A stretch of 23,709 nucleotides of DNA from Irineochytrium annulatum (taxonomy: Eukaryota; Chytridiomycota; Chytridiomycetes; Chytridiales; Chytridiaceae), in contig JADGJL010000364.1 of the NCBI GenBank assembly GCA_027600665.1, forward strand, positions 1-23,709, read 5' to 3'. Position numbers and translations under genes: made by a program. The notes beneath the pieces were generated by a model. The model had not been told where the DNA came from. It was given only the letters and a program-made list of their open reading frames with translations, and did not search any database. Of this stretch, positions 7,997-16,735 are shown piece after piece. The number at the start of each line of letters is the position of its first letter. Position 1 is the stretch's first letter.

Positions 7997-9429
7997 ATGC
8001 CAGCCATGAACGCGATCAGAGCGAGGGAGTACGGCCTCAGTGTCACCCGGGGCCGCTTCTGCCCGCAGCTCGCGCTCTCCGATATTATCAAGGCCAGGTT
8101 CTACTCCGTATCGCTGTCGGAGAACAAGGAGGTCGCGAGAGTGACCGCCGGGCCCGTAAATGACCTCGCCATCGATGGGACCGGCGAGAGATAGTAAGTA
8201 TTGCGGAAATTCATGCTGCAGTATCTTTCTTACCGTCTTAATGCAGCATGGTGGCCGGCTTTGCGAATTCGTCAATCAGGATTTATGACTTGGCCGACAC
8301 GGCGAAACCTTCCGCGATGTCGCGCTCCCTAGTAAAGTCCATTGCCGTGATCAAGAGGTGCAGCTTTCAATTTATTTATTTCCTGACGATATGAAGCAAG
8401 CGGGGCCACAAGTTCAGCGTGACGGGCGTTGGGTGGTATCCGTTCGACACAGGGATATTCACGTCTTCGTCGATGGACGGGACGGTGTGTGTCTGGGACA
8501 CGGCGTCGGTGACGGTATGCTTGAGTTGAACACTTTGTCCCCGTCTAACAGGGTCAGTGCGCACTGAAATTTGAGCTCGCCGGTAAAGTATACGCTCACG
8601 GCATGTCGCTGGCGTCCACGCAACGCTTTCTCGTGGCTGCGGCGACGGAGCATCAGGCCGTCGCTGTGTGTGATATGGGCTCCGGCGCGATTGTAGCGCG
8701 GCTTCAAGGTTTTAAGGCCATTACCTGCCACGTAAAGTAACTTTGGGCAGGCCATAAGACGGAGGTCTTAACGTTAGCCTGGTCGCCCGTCGACGAGCAC
8801 ACTCTAGTCTCCGGAAGGTACCATCTCAGGCAACCGTGTCATATTATAACGACTCTTTAGCGCCGATTCCACCATCCGAATTTGGGACATCCGCAAAGCC
8901 AACGCCTCGCTCCGCACCATCGACGTCCGCCAGGCGCCCAAATCCATGGTGAAGGCCGCGACGAATCGTAAGGACCTCCTGCGGACATCGCCCGTCAACG
9001 GCCTCTCTTTCACCTCCGACGGCCGGGCAATCGTTTCCTTGGCCTATGACGATCACGTCCAACTATGGGATCCGGCCACCGGACAGGCCATAAACGTGCG
9101 TTTTCTTTATCACCATCCTTCGCTAAGGAACTTGTGTGTGCGTCCAGACCACCCAGCCCATGATCGCCTCCAACCGTCACAACTCCTCCATCCGCTTCTA
9201 CGTCACCCCGACATCCCATTGCCGCCCGCCCCTTGCGTTCGTCCCCTCGGACTCCAGGATCGTCTGCTTCAACCTGCAGTCGGGTGAGGTCGTCTCGCGT
9301 CTGGGGTGCCATTGGGGCCGGGTGACGTGCGTGGGCGGTCGGGCGAGCGTGCAGGAGCTGTATTCGGGTGGTGTGGATAACGAGATCTTGTGCTGGGATC
9401 CGGAGGTGGCGGGTAGGGATGAGTTTTAA
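7997..9429 (+). CDS. ERCC8: ERCC8/CSA orthologue, WD40 substrate receptor for transcription-coupled repair
   Basis: Seven exons: 7997-8193, 8247-8357, 8397-8514, 8558-8708, 8751-8817, 8861-9095 and 9148-9429, giving about 386 aa (human CSA is 396). Introns are only about 39-53 bp. CSA landmarks in order: a short helical N-terminus, GERYMVAGF after splice 1, [20 protein letters not shown] (human QWYPHDTGMFTSSSFDKT), [54 protein letters not shown], and [17 protein letters not shown] near the C-terminus. CSA is the WD40 receptor of a DDB1-CUL4 ubiquitin ligase that acts at RNA polymerase II stalled on DNA damage; the yeast counterpart is Rad28. The intron 3 acceptor could instead be 8551, adding Gly-Gln. 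An alternative start is the Met at 8006. Orthology is secure from the ordered motif matches. Confidence 0.93.
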
Positions 9430-9827
9430 AGAGGCGCGATGGATGAATTTGGTTTGCGCGCCAAGGCTCGCAGGTGCGAGAAAGGGGGGGTTAACTGCTT
9501 CGTTGCGACCAAGGGAACTATGTACGGCCAACGCAGAGCTGCGCGACGGGGGGAGGGTCAGGGACGGGATACACCGGACGCGAGGAGGTAGAGTTGGTCG
9601 ACGGGAGCGATGCTCGAGTTGCTCTCGACGGCTACGTACGGTAAGCCTTGATTTCGTTTTTTGCTGCGCTGTTTTGTCGTAACTTGTCTAGACACCAACG
9701 GCTTTGTCCTGGCCGCCATGTTCGTCGCCGACTCCAATAACATCAAGGAAAGGCTCTTTTCTTCGTATGTTAAAACTGTCTCCGTTTTCCTGGACCTTCT
9801 TGCTAACAGTATTTCAGTAACCGGTGA
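9430..9827 (+). other. Possible small or broken gene downstream of ERCC8
   Basis: Two short introns look real: 9641-9691 (GTAAGC..CTAG, with GTAAC before the acceptor) and 9765-9817 (GTATGT..CAG, with CTAAC). Joining 9610-9640, 9692-9764 and 9818-9827 gives a 37-aa peptide, MLELLSTATY then DTNGFVLAAMFVADSNNIKE, ending SSNR. Upstream, 9490-9640 reads as a better coding frame (REEVELVDGSDARVALDGY) that is out of phase with the next exon. Either an exon boundary was missed or the locus is frameshifted. No family recognised. Confidence 0.3.
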
Positions 9828-10775
9828 TGAAGCACAAGAACTCAGGCGAGCAACGCCCGCTTCACCTTTCGATGATGGAGTTTCTTGGTTGCTTTGAAAG
9901 TTTGCACCTGTCTGGATGCGTTGTTAAATCAAAGTTGACATGCGTGAACACACATGGCCTGATACAAGCAATGCTTCGTAGTATCACTTGGCGGATGGAC
10001 GTAGTTCAGCAACAAATGAAATAAGCGACGTAAACGGACGGCAGCCACAAGCTAAAACAATTACTCAACGTTATTGCCAATGAACGAGCAACAAAACTCT
10101 GACGCGAAGGTAGGTATGTACGAATAGACTGCAAGTACGGCCAACGTACGGCAAGAACAGAACGGATGGCAGGCGAGCAATAAGCACGATTTAATGTACA
10201 AAATACTGACGGCGGCGCCGACTTAAAAAAAAACCGCGTTTTCCGCCGCGCCGCCTGACATTAGAAGTCGCAAGCAACTGGGACACAGAAAGGAAGGGGC
10301 GGTGATGGGAATGGAGAGACCAAGTGGTGGGAACCAAGAACACCACAGCGTATTGACGGATGTGTGATGGAGCCTGGACACGGAACCAAACGAAGTTCCC
10401 GTCGACCTGGACGCTGAGATTGACAGGATTTTATGGACGGAGGACGCGATGGTTGCGAGTCGGCGCAAGTACGCGGATCTGATACGCCGGACTTTTAGAC
10501 TTGACTGCTGTTTTCCTCTATCGACAACAGCCTTCACAAAATAAATTATCGTCATTGTTCCACGTTCCCAATCACGCGCCAGTCGCTAATCAATTTAAAA
10601 ATGTAAAGATTTTACTCTCCTTTTGAGGAACTACCGAGATAGCAGGTTCGCTAAACGTGTATGAAAAATGACGACAACGCTATGCGCAGAAAGCCAGCTG
10701 GTTTGGTGACATCTACCACGAGGTGCAGCCAACTCCTGGGGGAATGATTTACTCCGCGAGGTCGTACTGCAAAAC
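9828..10775. other. Intergenic region, no convincing gene
   Basis: Only a 110-codon minus ORF (10555-10223) is open. It is Ser/Leu/Arg-rich, has no recognisable domain and shows no codon bias like the neighbouring genes, so it is not called. An AATAAA at 10540-10545 on the plus strand could end a transcript from the left. An inverted repeat at 10211-10255 is listed separately. Positions 10560-10775 are the likely 3' flank of the lipase gene. Confidence 0.5.
10211..10255. repeat. GC inverted repeat around an A-tract
   Basis: GGCGGCGC (10211-10218) and GCGCCGCC (10248-10255) are perfect inverted copies separated by 29 bp containing a run of nine A residues (10225-10233). It could form a hairpin in RNA. 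No function can be assigned. Confidence 0.5.
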
Positions 10776-11942
10776 CTAGGTCGACCTCGCTGTAATCCAC
10801 TCGATGTAGTCGGTGATTATTCCCTCCTTGATTGTTGGTTCGTTGTGGACTGGAGTGCACTCCAGTCAGACAACACAGGAGCAAAGGGCAACAAAAAAAT
10901 AACTTGAAGTCACTCACGCTCGTGCTTTACGCCAGAAAACTCTTTAAATGTCTTATCCTTCGACCCCGATTGCCGATAGAATACCCTCCCGCCCTCCACG
11001 TCAACGAGTGTATCGTCCCGGCTGAAATACATCAGGTATGGACACTTGAAAGACGCGGCGCCGGCGATGCTATCTAGGAACTCGCGGCTAATAAAGATGT
11101 CCCTGCAGAGCCTCAGCGTGATAAGGTCATGCACAAGCGGGTCTTCCCTGTAAGAAACCAAAACTTCGTCGCTACTACAAAGGCCGTCCAGGCTCAGCAT
11201 ATTTGTGTGCGACAACCGCGGCATCACGTGCACGCCGAACAGTTTCGCTACAATGCGGACGGAGAATGACGTGGGTTTCGCGTCGCGGATCGGGGGCGCC
11301 TGGGAGATGACGCCGCGGAAGTTTTTGGAGCGGAGCTTGGAGGAGTGGTGGAGGGAGAACGCGAGCGCGAGGAGGCCGCCGAGTGAGTGGCCCATGACGA
11401 AAGTGGGGAGGTTTTCGGGGTAGGAAGGGTCGATCGGGATTGCGTCGAGGAGTAGGAGGTCCTCAAAGACTTTGTCAAAGATAGTAAAGGCCGGAGCGCC
11501 CGTCTTTGCCAGCGTCCTACAACTCAAGGAGTTAACGAGCCATTCAGACTTTCTGCCTACGTATATTTCAATAAACATTACCTTCCGTGTCCTCTGTAAT
11601 CCATACCCTTGACGAGAATTCCGGCCTCCGCAAACCGTTTGAAGACGTGATCGTAACGAAGGATATGCTCGCCGATGCCGTGGAGCGCCAGAACCGCCGC
11701 CTTGGGAATGCCGGTTGGCTACTCAGATCCGCAGAAATCAGTCCACGTGCGTAAATATGCCCTCGCACGACATCCACTGCGTACCTTCCAGACATTGTAA
11801 AAGATTTCGACGCCGTCAAGAGCCTGCAAACGATCATGATCAGATCATGCAGTACAAGGTTCAAGACAAATACCGTTAAGTACGCGCCTCCGGGGCTGTG
11901 GTCGTCCGGAAGAGCCCACACCCGTTTCTTCGACCTGGCCAT
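10776..11942 (-). CDS. Monoglyceride-lipase-type alpha/beta hydrolase
   Basis: Five exons on the minus strand: 11942-11874, 11823-11785, 11718-11582, 11516-10918 and 10849-10776. The introns are 50, 66, 65 and 68 bp. The product is 305 aa, the size of human and yeast monoglyceride lipases (MGLL, Yju3). Landmarks: ALDGVEIFYNVWKP, the HG oxyanion motif (VLALHGIGEH), MDYRGHGR, nucleophile elbow GHSLGG with Ser126, acid segment SRDDTLVD with Asp250 the likely catalytic acid, and KHELHNEP with His280. All triad residues are present. It should hydrolyse monoacylglycerols or related lipid esters, probably on lipid droplets or membranes; the exact substrate is inferred from family. No signal peptide is seen. 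The gene diverges from the chitin deacetylase gene, with 100 bp between start codons. The last intron ends inside a 20-bp palindrome. Confidence 0.92.
10848..10867. repeat. Perfect 20-bp palindrome spanning a 3' splice site
   Basis: GACTGGAGTGCACTCCAGTC equals its own reverse complement. On the lipase coding strand the last intron's acceptor falls inside it (ACTCCAG then exon TC), so 18 of its bases are intronic. It has no spacer, so it is more like a protein-binding or inserted palindrome than an RNA hairpin. Confidence 0.95.
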
Positions 11943-12042
11943 GAAGCGATCTCCAGATCGTCAAACCTCTCTTGATCCTGAGTGACGTTGATCCCTAACG
12001 ATGGTCGCTGCGGACATCCGGAGCGATTGAGCTGCTTTAACC
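11943..12042. promoter_or_regulatory. 100-bp divergent promoter region (lipase / chitin deacetylase)
   Basis: Only 100 bp separate the ATG of the lipase (11942, minus) from the ATG of the deacetylase (12043, plus). Both 5' untranslated regions and core promoters must lie here or overlap coding sequence. No clear TATA box is visible; a TGACG half-site occurs near 11983. Shared regulation is possible but not shown. Confidence 0.5.
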
Positions 12043-14066
12043 ATGGCGGATCACGCCGTCGGTGACGAGGAAAGGGCAGGGCTGTTGTATGGGGACGGAA
12101 TTGCGGTCAGAATGGGCGACAAGAACCGCGGCCGGTGGAGGGCCTGCTGCCGCGTTTCCGACTCCAGGCTCGCGACGGGACCGCTGGTGTGCCTGCTGAC
12201 GGCCCTGGTTGTTGGTGAGATGAGCTTTCCGCCTTCCGAACGCGTTCGATATGCCTGCGAACTGACGGAGGATGTCGTCAGTCTACTGGATGGCTCACGA
12301 GTCGATCCTCGATCTGCTCGTCAAGCCAAAGGGTGTTCGGGAGTTCTACAAGAGAGCAGGGTATCCAAGTGCGTCCGTTGTCGCGTCCTTGACAGTTCCG
12401 TTCACCTTCCGAGTCCTGACGCGTTGAAAACAGCACAAATCCTGCCTGGGTACCAATGCGACCCAGCAACCTGCCTGATATCCAAGAACTGCCATTGCCC
12501 GTCCCCTCTCCCGCCTGGCAACCTCCCCGTCTCCCAGACGCCGCAGTTCGTTCTCCTCACGTGGGACGACGCCGTGAATGTGGCGACCTTTCTCTCCTAC
12601 ACGTCCGCCACGGTTCCGCGCGTGAACCCGAACGGGTGCCCCATATCGACCACGTACTTTGTCTCGACGGATTGGACGAACTATCACGACGTGCAGATAT
12701 TGTTCGCGAACGGACAAGAGGTCGCGGACCACACGATGGAGCATGTCGCGCTGCCGGATCTAGCGCAGATTCAGGGGCAGAGGATGGCGGTGGAGGCGTT
12801 TGCGCGCGTAGGCGCTTGGAATATTCAGGGGTTCAGGGCGCCGTACTTGAATTGTAGGTTATTGCTGTGCTTTTATGTCTCTTTGTTATTTTACCTCATG
12901 ATGACTATGATAACTGGATTTATCCGTTAAATAAGTTAACATGTCCACCTTCGAGAGGATTTCGAGCCTGGGCTATCTCTACGATTCGAGCGTTAGTGTC
13001 AACCCGTCGTCGAATCCGTTGTTTCCTTGGACGTACGACCACGGCGTGCCCGTTACATGCAATACCGGCATCTGTGACACTAAATCAGTCTTCCCAGGTT
13101 TGTGCGGCTTTCATTTCATTGGAAGGCTGTAGTTTATCGAAACGATCGTTTGGTAACAGGGCTGTGGGAGGTCCCGATGTACACGATGAACAACAATCTC
13201 GGTATTGCCTCGGCGTTGATGGACCCAGGAGGAGACGTGAGTATCGTAGAATTTTGTCCGCGTTTAGTCAAATTTTCTCATGCTGCGAACGCCAGCACGT
13301 GACCCTCCTCGCTGCCTTCAAGCGGAATTTTCTCGACTACCACTACAATCAGAACCGTGCACCCTTTGGCATTTGGCTCCACGCCGCGTGGATACTGGAG
13401 GACCCCACGCGGATCGCGGGCGTCCTCCACCCGTTTATGGACTGGGTCAATGAGGTCACGAATAACAGTACGTACTTCGTCACGGCTTCTCAGGTGCGTA
13501 TTTCTTGCATGTATTATGCGTTGCTTGGCGCCCGTGCTTAAATTCCAGCCTTAGCTCATCGCGTGGATGCAAAACCCCGTCGGGATCGACGGGATTCGGA
13601 ATCATGCATCAACCTCTTGCAGCCCGCGACCACCAGTCATGCCCGGTCGCGAGACGCAGTGCGACGGGCTGGACAACAACGGAGGTTTGTAGGCCTGGAA
13701 TTCTATTTGAGAGTGGGCACTCATCAGCATACTTTCTTTCCACCGCAAGATGGCAACTTTGACGAGGGCCTGACAATCACGTGTAACACGGGCAAATACT
13801 ACTTCCAGACCTGCTACCCCTCCTGCCCGGTCTTCCAGCCGAATGAAACGGACCCGGTCCCTCTCACGACCAGATACGTCCCGATGCTGAAACCCACGTC
13901 GACGGCGTGCCTGCCGTCGCTGCCGGCAACCTCCGTGCACGCGAGCTCGTTGACGGCGGTCGCGTCGTCGTTTCCGACGGCCGCGATGTCGACGGCGTCA
14001 ATCACGAGTAAGGCCCCGGCGTCATCGAGCGCGGTGAAAGCGACAACGACTGCAAGGGCGGGCTAA
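12043..14066 (+). CDS. Chitin deacetylase (NodB-type polysaccharide deacetylase), membrane-anchored or secreted
   Basis: Six exons: 12043-12853, 12936-13097, 13160-13236, 13296-13493, 13555-13684 and 13750-14066, giving 564 aa. The introns are 59-82 bp. Residues about 46-60 form one hydrophobic segment (GPLVCLLTALVVGEM) after a basic stretch, which fits a signal anchor. A Cys-rich linker (YQCDPATCL; NCHCPSP) precedes the NodB domain. Metal and catalytic motifs are present: TWDDAVN (Asp175/Asp176), H-T-M-E-H (His230, His234), FRAPYLN (Arg265) and WLHAAW. After the domain come a second Cys-rich part and a Ser/Thr/Ala-rich C-terminus, probably O-glycosylated. The enzyme converts chitin to chitosan in the cell wall. 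The long first exon (residues 60-130) reads poorly and could hide an unrecognised intron. The deacetylase identity is secure; N-terminal topology is inferred. Confidence 0.92.
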
Positions 14067-14427
14067 ATCCCCAATGATGCAGCATTTTTAACAACAGTTA
14101 TTAAGAACTGCAGGCACATGAAAATAACAGAAAGCATTGGTGTCCAACATAAGGCGGCGACAAAGGGCAGCAACAATATTAGTGAACAAACACCCAACAT
14201 ACTGAGCTGCGGCGCATGCAGAGTAAACATGCTCTAACTACAAATGAAGATGTTGACCGGCAAGTTTGTCTGGATGAGGGTCGCTTATATGCCCGATGGA
14301 CCCCAGTGCGAGCATTGTCGTTGCTGGTCACCAGAGAGGGTGAGGTCGTCAATTCCAACAAGTTGCATTCGTCGCCAGACGTGCCCCTCTCAACGCCACC
14401 CGCGCGTCCAGCCGGCGCCACGCATCG
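14067..14427. other. Intergenic spacer between chitin deacetylase and EI24 genes
   Basis: The first 150 bp are AT-rich and likely hold the 3' end of the deacetylase transcript; no exact AATAAA is present. The remainder should contain the promoter and leader of the EI24 gene. Open frames here are short and unrecognised. Confidence 0.5.
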
Positions 14428-15800
14428 ATGTCGTCGCACAAGAAACCCCGATCGGCGCCCACTCGGCCCATTGCTCCGTCGTCTTCGTCCGGACCGGTGC
14501 GGACCGCTTCGCTGGCGGAGTCCGCCGTCCTCACGCTGGACAGCGCGTGGAACGGCCTGCGGGACGCTTTCGCCTGGCCGGCGGCATTAATTGTCATCTA
14601 CGGGTAGGTCTCAACGTCCAGCTTAATCGAAACGTAACGCGCAAGCGAATCAGCTCCAAAACCATCCAGACGGCGACCCTGAAATGCTTTCTCCTCAACG
14701 GCCTCATCTTCCTCGGCTCTATCCTTCTCTTCGACCATCTCCTCTCTCCCCTCGCCGCTCACCTTGCCTCCGCGGCCCTCAGCACAGGGGCCTCCTTCTC
14801 CGCATCCCCTTCTGCCGGCGTCGATGGCGACCCCGCGTCGTCGTTCCCGGAAACGCCGCCGAACGGCACGGACGACATTGGCGGGGCGGCGGCCTTTCTG
14901 TCCAGCGTCGGGTCGGCCCTCACGGCGCTGTACCACCTCTTGTGGGTGTACCCCGTATACCTCGTCAGCTTCGTCCTGAACTCGTATTGGTACCAGGCGA
15001 TCGCGGACAGGTCGTTTGCGATCCTGAGGGGCGAGAGGGTCACGCATCCGAGGACCTACGACAGGTATAATTGATTAAAGAGAAAAGACGAGCTTCGTTA
15101 CGGTTGACCCTTACACCGTGGTGGCCCAGGTTATTGAAGAGGATTGCGGACGAGTCTTATCGCGCGCTCTTGCTGTTTAACTACCTCGCGACCGCGGCCG
15201 CCATGTATTCCGTCCCCGTTGTCGGACCCTTCCTCTCCTTTGCGCTTTTCAACTGGATTGGGGCCTTCTTCTCGTTTGAGTACAAGTGGGCAAGCAAGGG
15301 TTGGACGCTCGAAAGGAAGTTGGAGTACTTCGAGGATCGTTGGGCCTACTTTGCGGGTTTCGGTGGGTGACTATTTTGAATGCACTCCATACGTGGAGTT
15401 AGGACTAAACTCCTCATTGCCTTTGAATAAAGGCCTCCCCTGCACGCTTTGCACCTTCTTCTTTCCGCAGTTTATTAACGCGGGACTGTTTGCTCTCATC
15501 TTCCCCGTTGTAAGTACCCGCCTTGTTTTCTCCTTTTCTCGTTCCCACAACCCGGTGCTCACCCTGGCCATGCCCGAACAGTACATTATCATGGCTACCC
15601 GGGCTACCCCCTTGCCCAAGAGTGCGTCGTCGGTCCGCATGACGCTGATCCCGCGGCGGCTGCCTTTGTTCTGGGCGACGCGCGTATTAAACGACGCGTG
15701 CATCAATGCGACGTGCGGGCGCGGGCGGAAGAAGGCTCGCGGACCGCCACCTGTTTCTGGGTCGGCGGCGCCGGGCGCGGCTGGGAAGAAGACGTCGTGA
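14428..15800 (+). CDS. EI24: EI24-family multi-pass membrane protein (PIG8/EI24 homologue)
   Basis: Five exons: 14428-14603, 14654-15064, 15130-15362, 15433-15509 and 15582-15800, giving 371 aa (human EI24 is 340). The introns are 50, 65, 70 and 72 bp. The first exon is short and begins MSSHKKPRSAPTRP. Family landmarks: LWVYPVYLVSFVLNSYWYQ followed by IADRSF (human [22 protein letters not shown]), a hydrophobic stretch ending FNWIGAFFSFEYKW, KGWTLERKLEYFEDRWAYFAGFGLP (human IERNWPYYFGFGLP) and FINAGLFALIFPVYI. Roughly five or six membrane segments are visible. An insertion of about 50 polar residues (Ser/Pro/Gly-rich) follows the second segment. EI24 proteins sit in the ER and act in autophagy and stress-linked growth control in animals; the role here is inferred. 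The C-terminus is basic (GRGRKKARG; AGKKTS). Confidence 0.9.
15384..15399 (+). repeat. Small hairpin inside EI24 intron 3
   Basis: ACTCCA-TACG-TGGAGT is a perfect 6-bp stem with a 4-base loop, 21 bp after the 5' splice site of intron 3 (15363-15432). It could affect splice-site spacing in the pre-mRNA, but a stem this short may be chance. Confidence 0.4.
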
Positions 15801-16735
15801 GAGAGAATTAGTGGGCTGGAAGCGGGAGACAACGCGATTGTAGTATTGTATTCTAATTATATTAATGGCATCTTCGCGAGTGTGAAAGAATGGAAAGGCG
15901 CCTTCAATGTGAGGAGCAACCACTGCAGATACGGGAAATATGCAAAACAATTCAGCGTCCAGCTGAGTTCGAAAGGCTCCGGACTTGAAAATCCGGACGC
16001 CAACGCATCATGACCCTCGATATCGTCGCCGCAACCAACAACTGCTCAATCCCCAACTTCATCGCCGTCGTCTCCACCGTCCGTGTCGCTTGCGGGATAG
16101 CCGGGATCGCGCGTGCCACTCAAACTTCACACCAATCCTGCACCGACCCGCATGCCTGGAATCCTCGACGCTGCATTCCTGGAGACCGTCCAGCTCCAGG
16201 ACGTCCTTATCGACGCCCGAACTTCCGATGGGCGGCGAAGGCTTTACGGGTTTGGGGGACTTACAGAGAAACCGTTGTTATATGCGCAGGTCTCAGGGTT
16301 GGCGGGAGTTATGGAAATGCTATTACTGCAGAGACCCGGAACCTTATATTGACTGCCAAGACTTGCCCATCCTTGCCGGCGATCAGCGTTTGACCAAGAT
16401 ATGACCACGTACGTGCCGAGCACATTTGAGACCCCCTCGACTTGCCCCCCCGCGGCATGATCTCTCTCTTGACACCGCAGACGGCTCGTTAATCTGGACG
16501 GCTTCCTTGCTGACGCCGCTGCACTAATGTCGACATTGGTCGCAACGAGCTCCAGTATTCAATTCTTCATTTTTCGTCATCAGGTTTACTCCTGACCTAA
16601 TTTCATTCAGCGCCTATGATCAAAAAGCTATTTATCAATTCTATTACAATACTGTCGTCATTAAGTTTGCAAAGTTTAACCGTCGCTGCAAAGGAAAAAA
16701 TACAAAAAAAATTATATCGCACACACTCGCTCATA
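15801..16735. other. Intergenic region between convergent genes
   Basis: It separates the convergent EI24 (plus) and 1513-aa protein (minus) genes, so both 3' ends lie here. AT-rich tracts at 15840-15865 and 16600-16720 fit transcript ends. One small plus ORF is listed separately. A TCCGGA pair (15978-15983 and 15992-15997) could form a short hairpin. Nothing else is recognised. Confidence 0.5.
16152..16352 (+). CDS. Small hypothetical ORF, 66 aa
   Basis: The frame begins MPGILDAAFLETVQLQDVL and continues IDARTSDGRRRLYGFGGL, with plausible amino-acid composition. It may be the 3' exon of a gene whose first exon starts at the ATG at 16010 (MTLDIVAATNNCSIPNF), but no convincing GT..AG pair joins the two frames. 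No family recognised. It sits between two convergent genes and could be a relic. Confidence 0.3.
   Translation: MPGILDAAFLETVQLQDVLIDARTSDGRRRLYGFGGLTEKPLLYAQVSGLAGVMEMLLLQRPGTLY

Noticed and set aside
8358..8567. Plus-strand 69-codon ORF across ERCC8 intron 2 and exon 3
   Set aside because: Wrong frame of ERCC8 exon 3; the CSA frame reads [16 protein letters not shown] over the same bases.
10223..10555. 110-codon minus-strand ORF beginning MTIIYFVKAVVDRGK
   Set aside because: No domain, no codon bias like neighbouring genes, no splice context; probably chance.
14598..15047. 149-codon minus-strand ORF, Arg/Glu/Gly-rich
   Set aside because: Overlaps EI24 exon 2, whose membrane-protein homology is clear on the plus strand.
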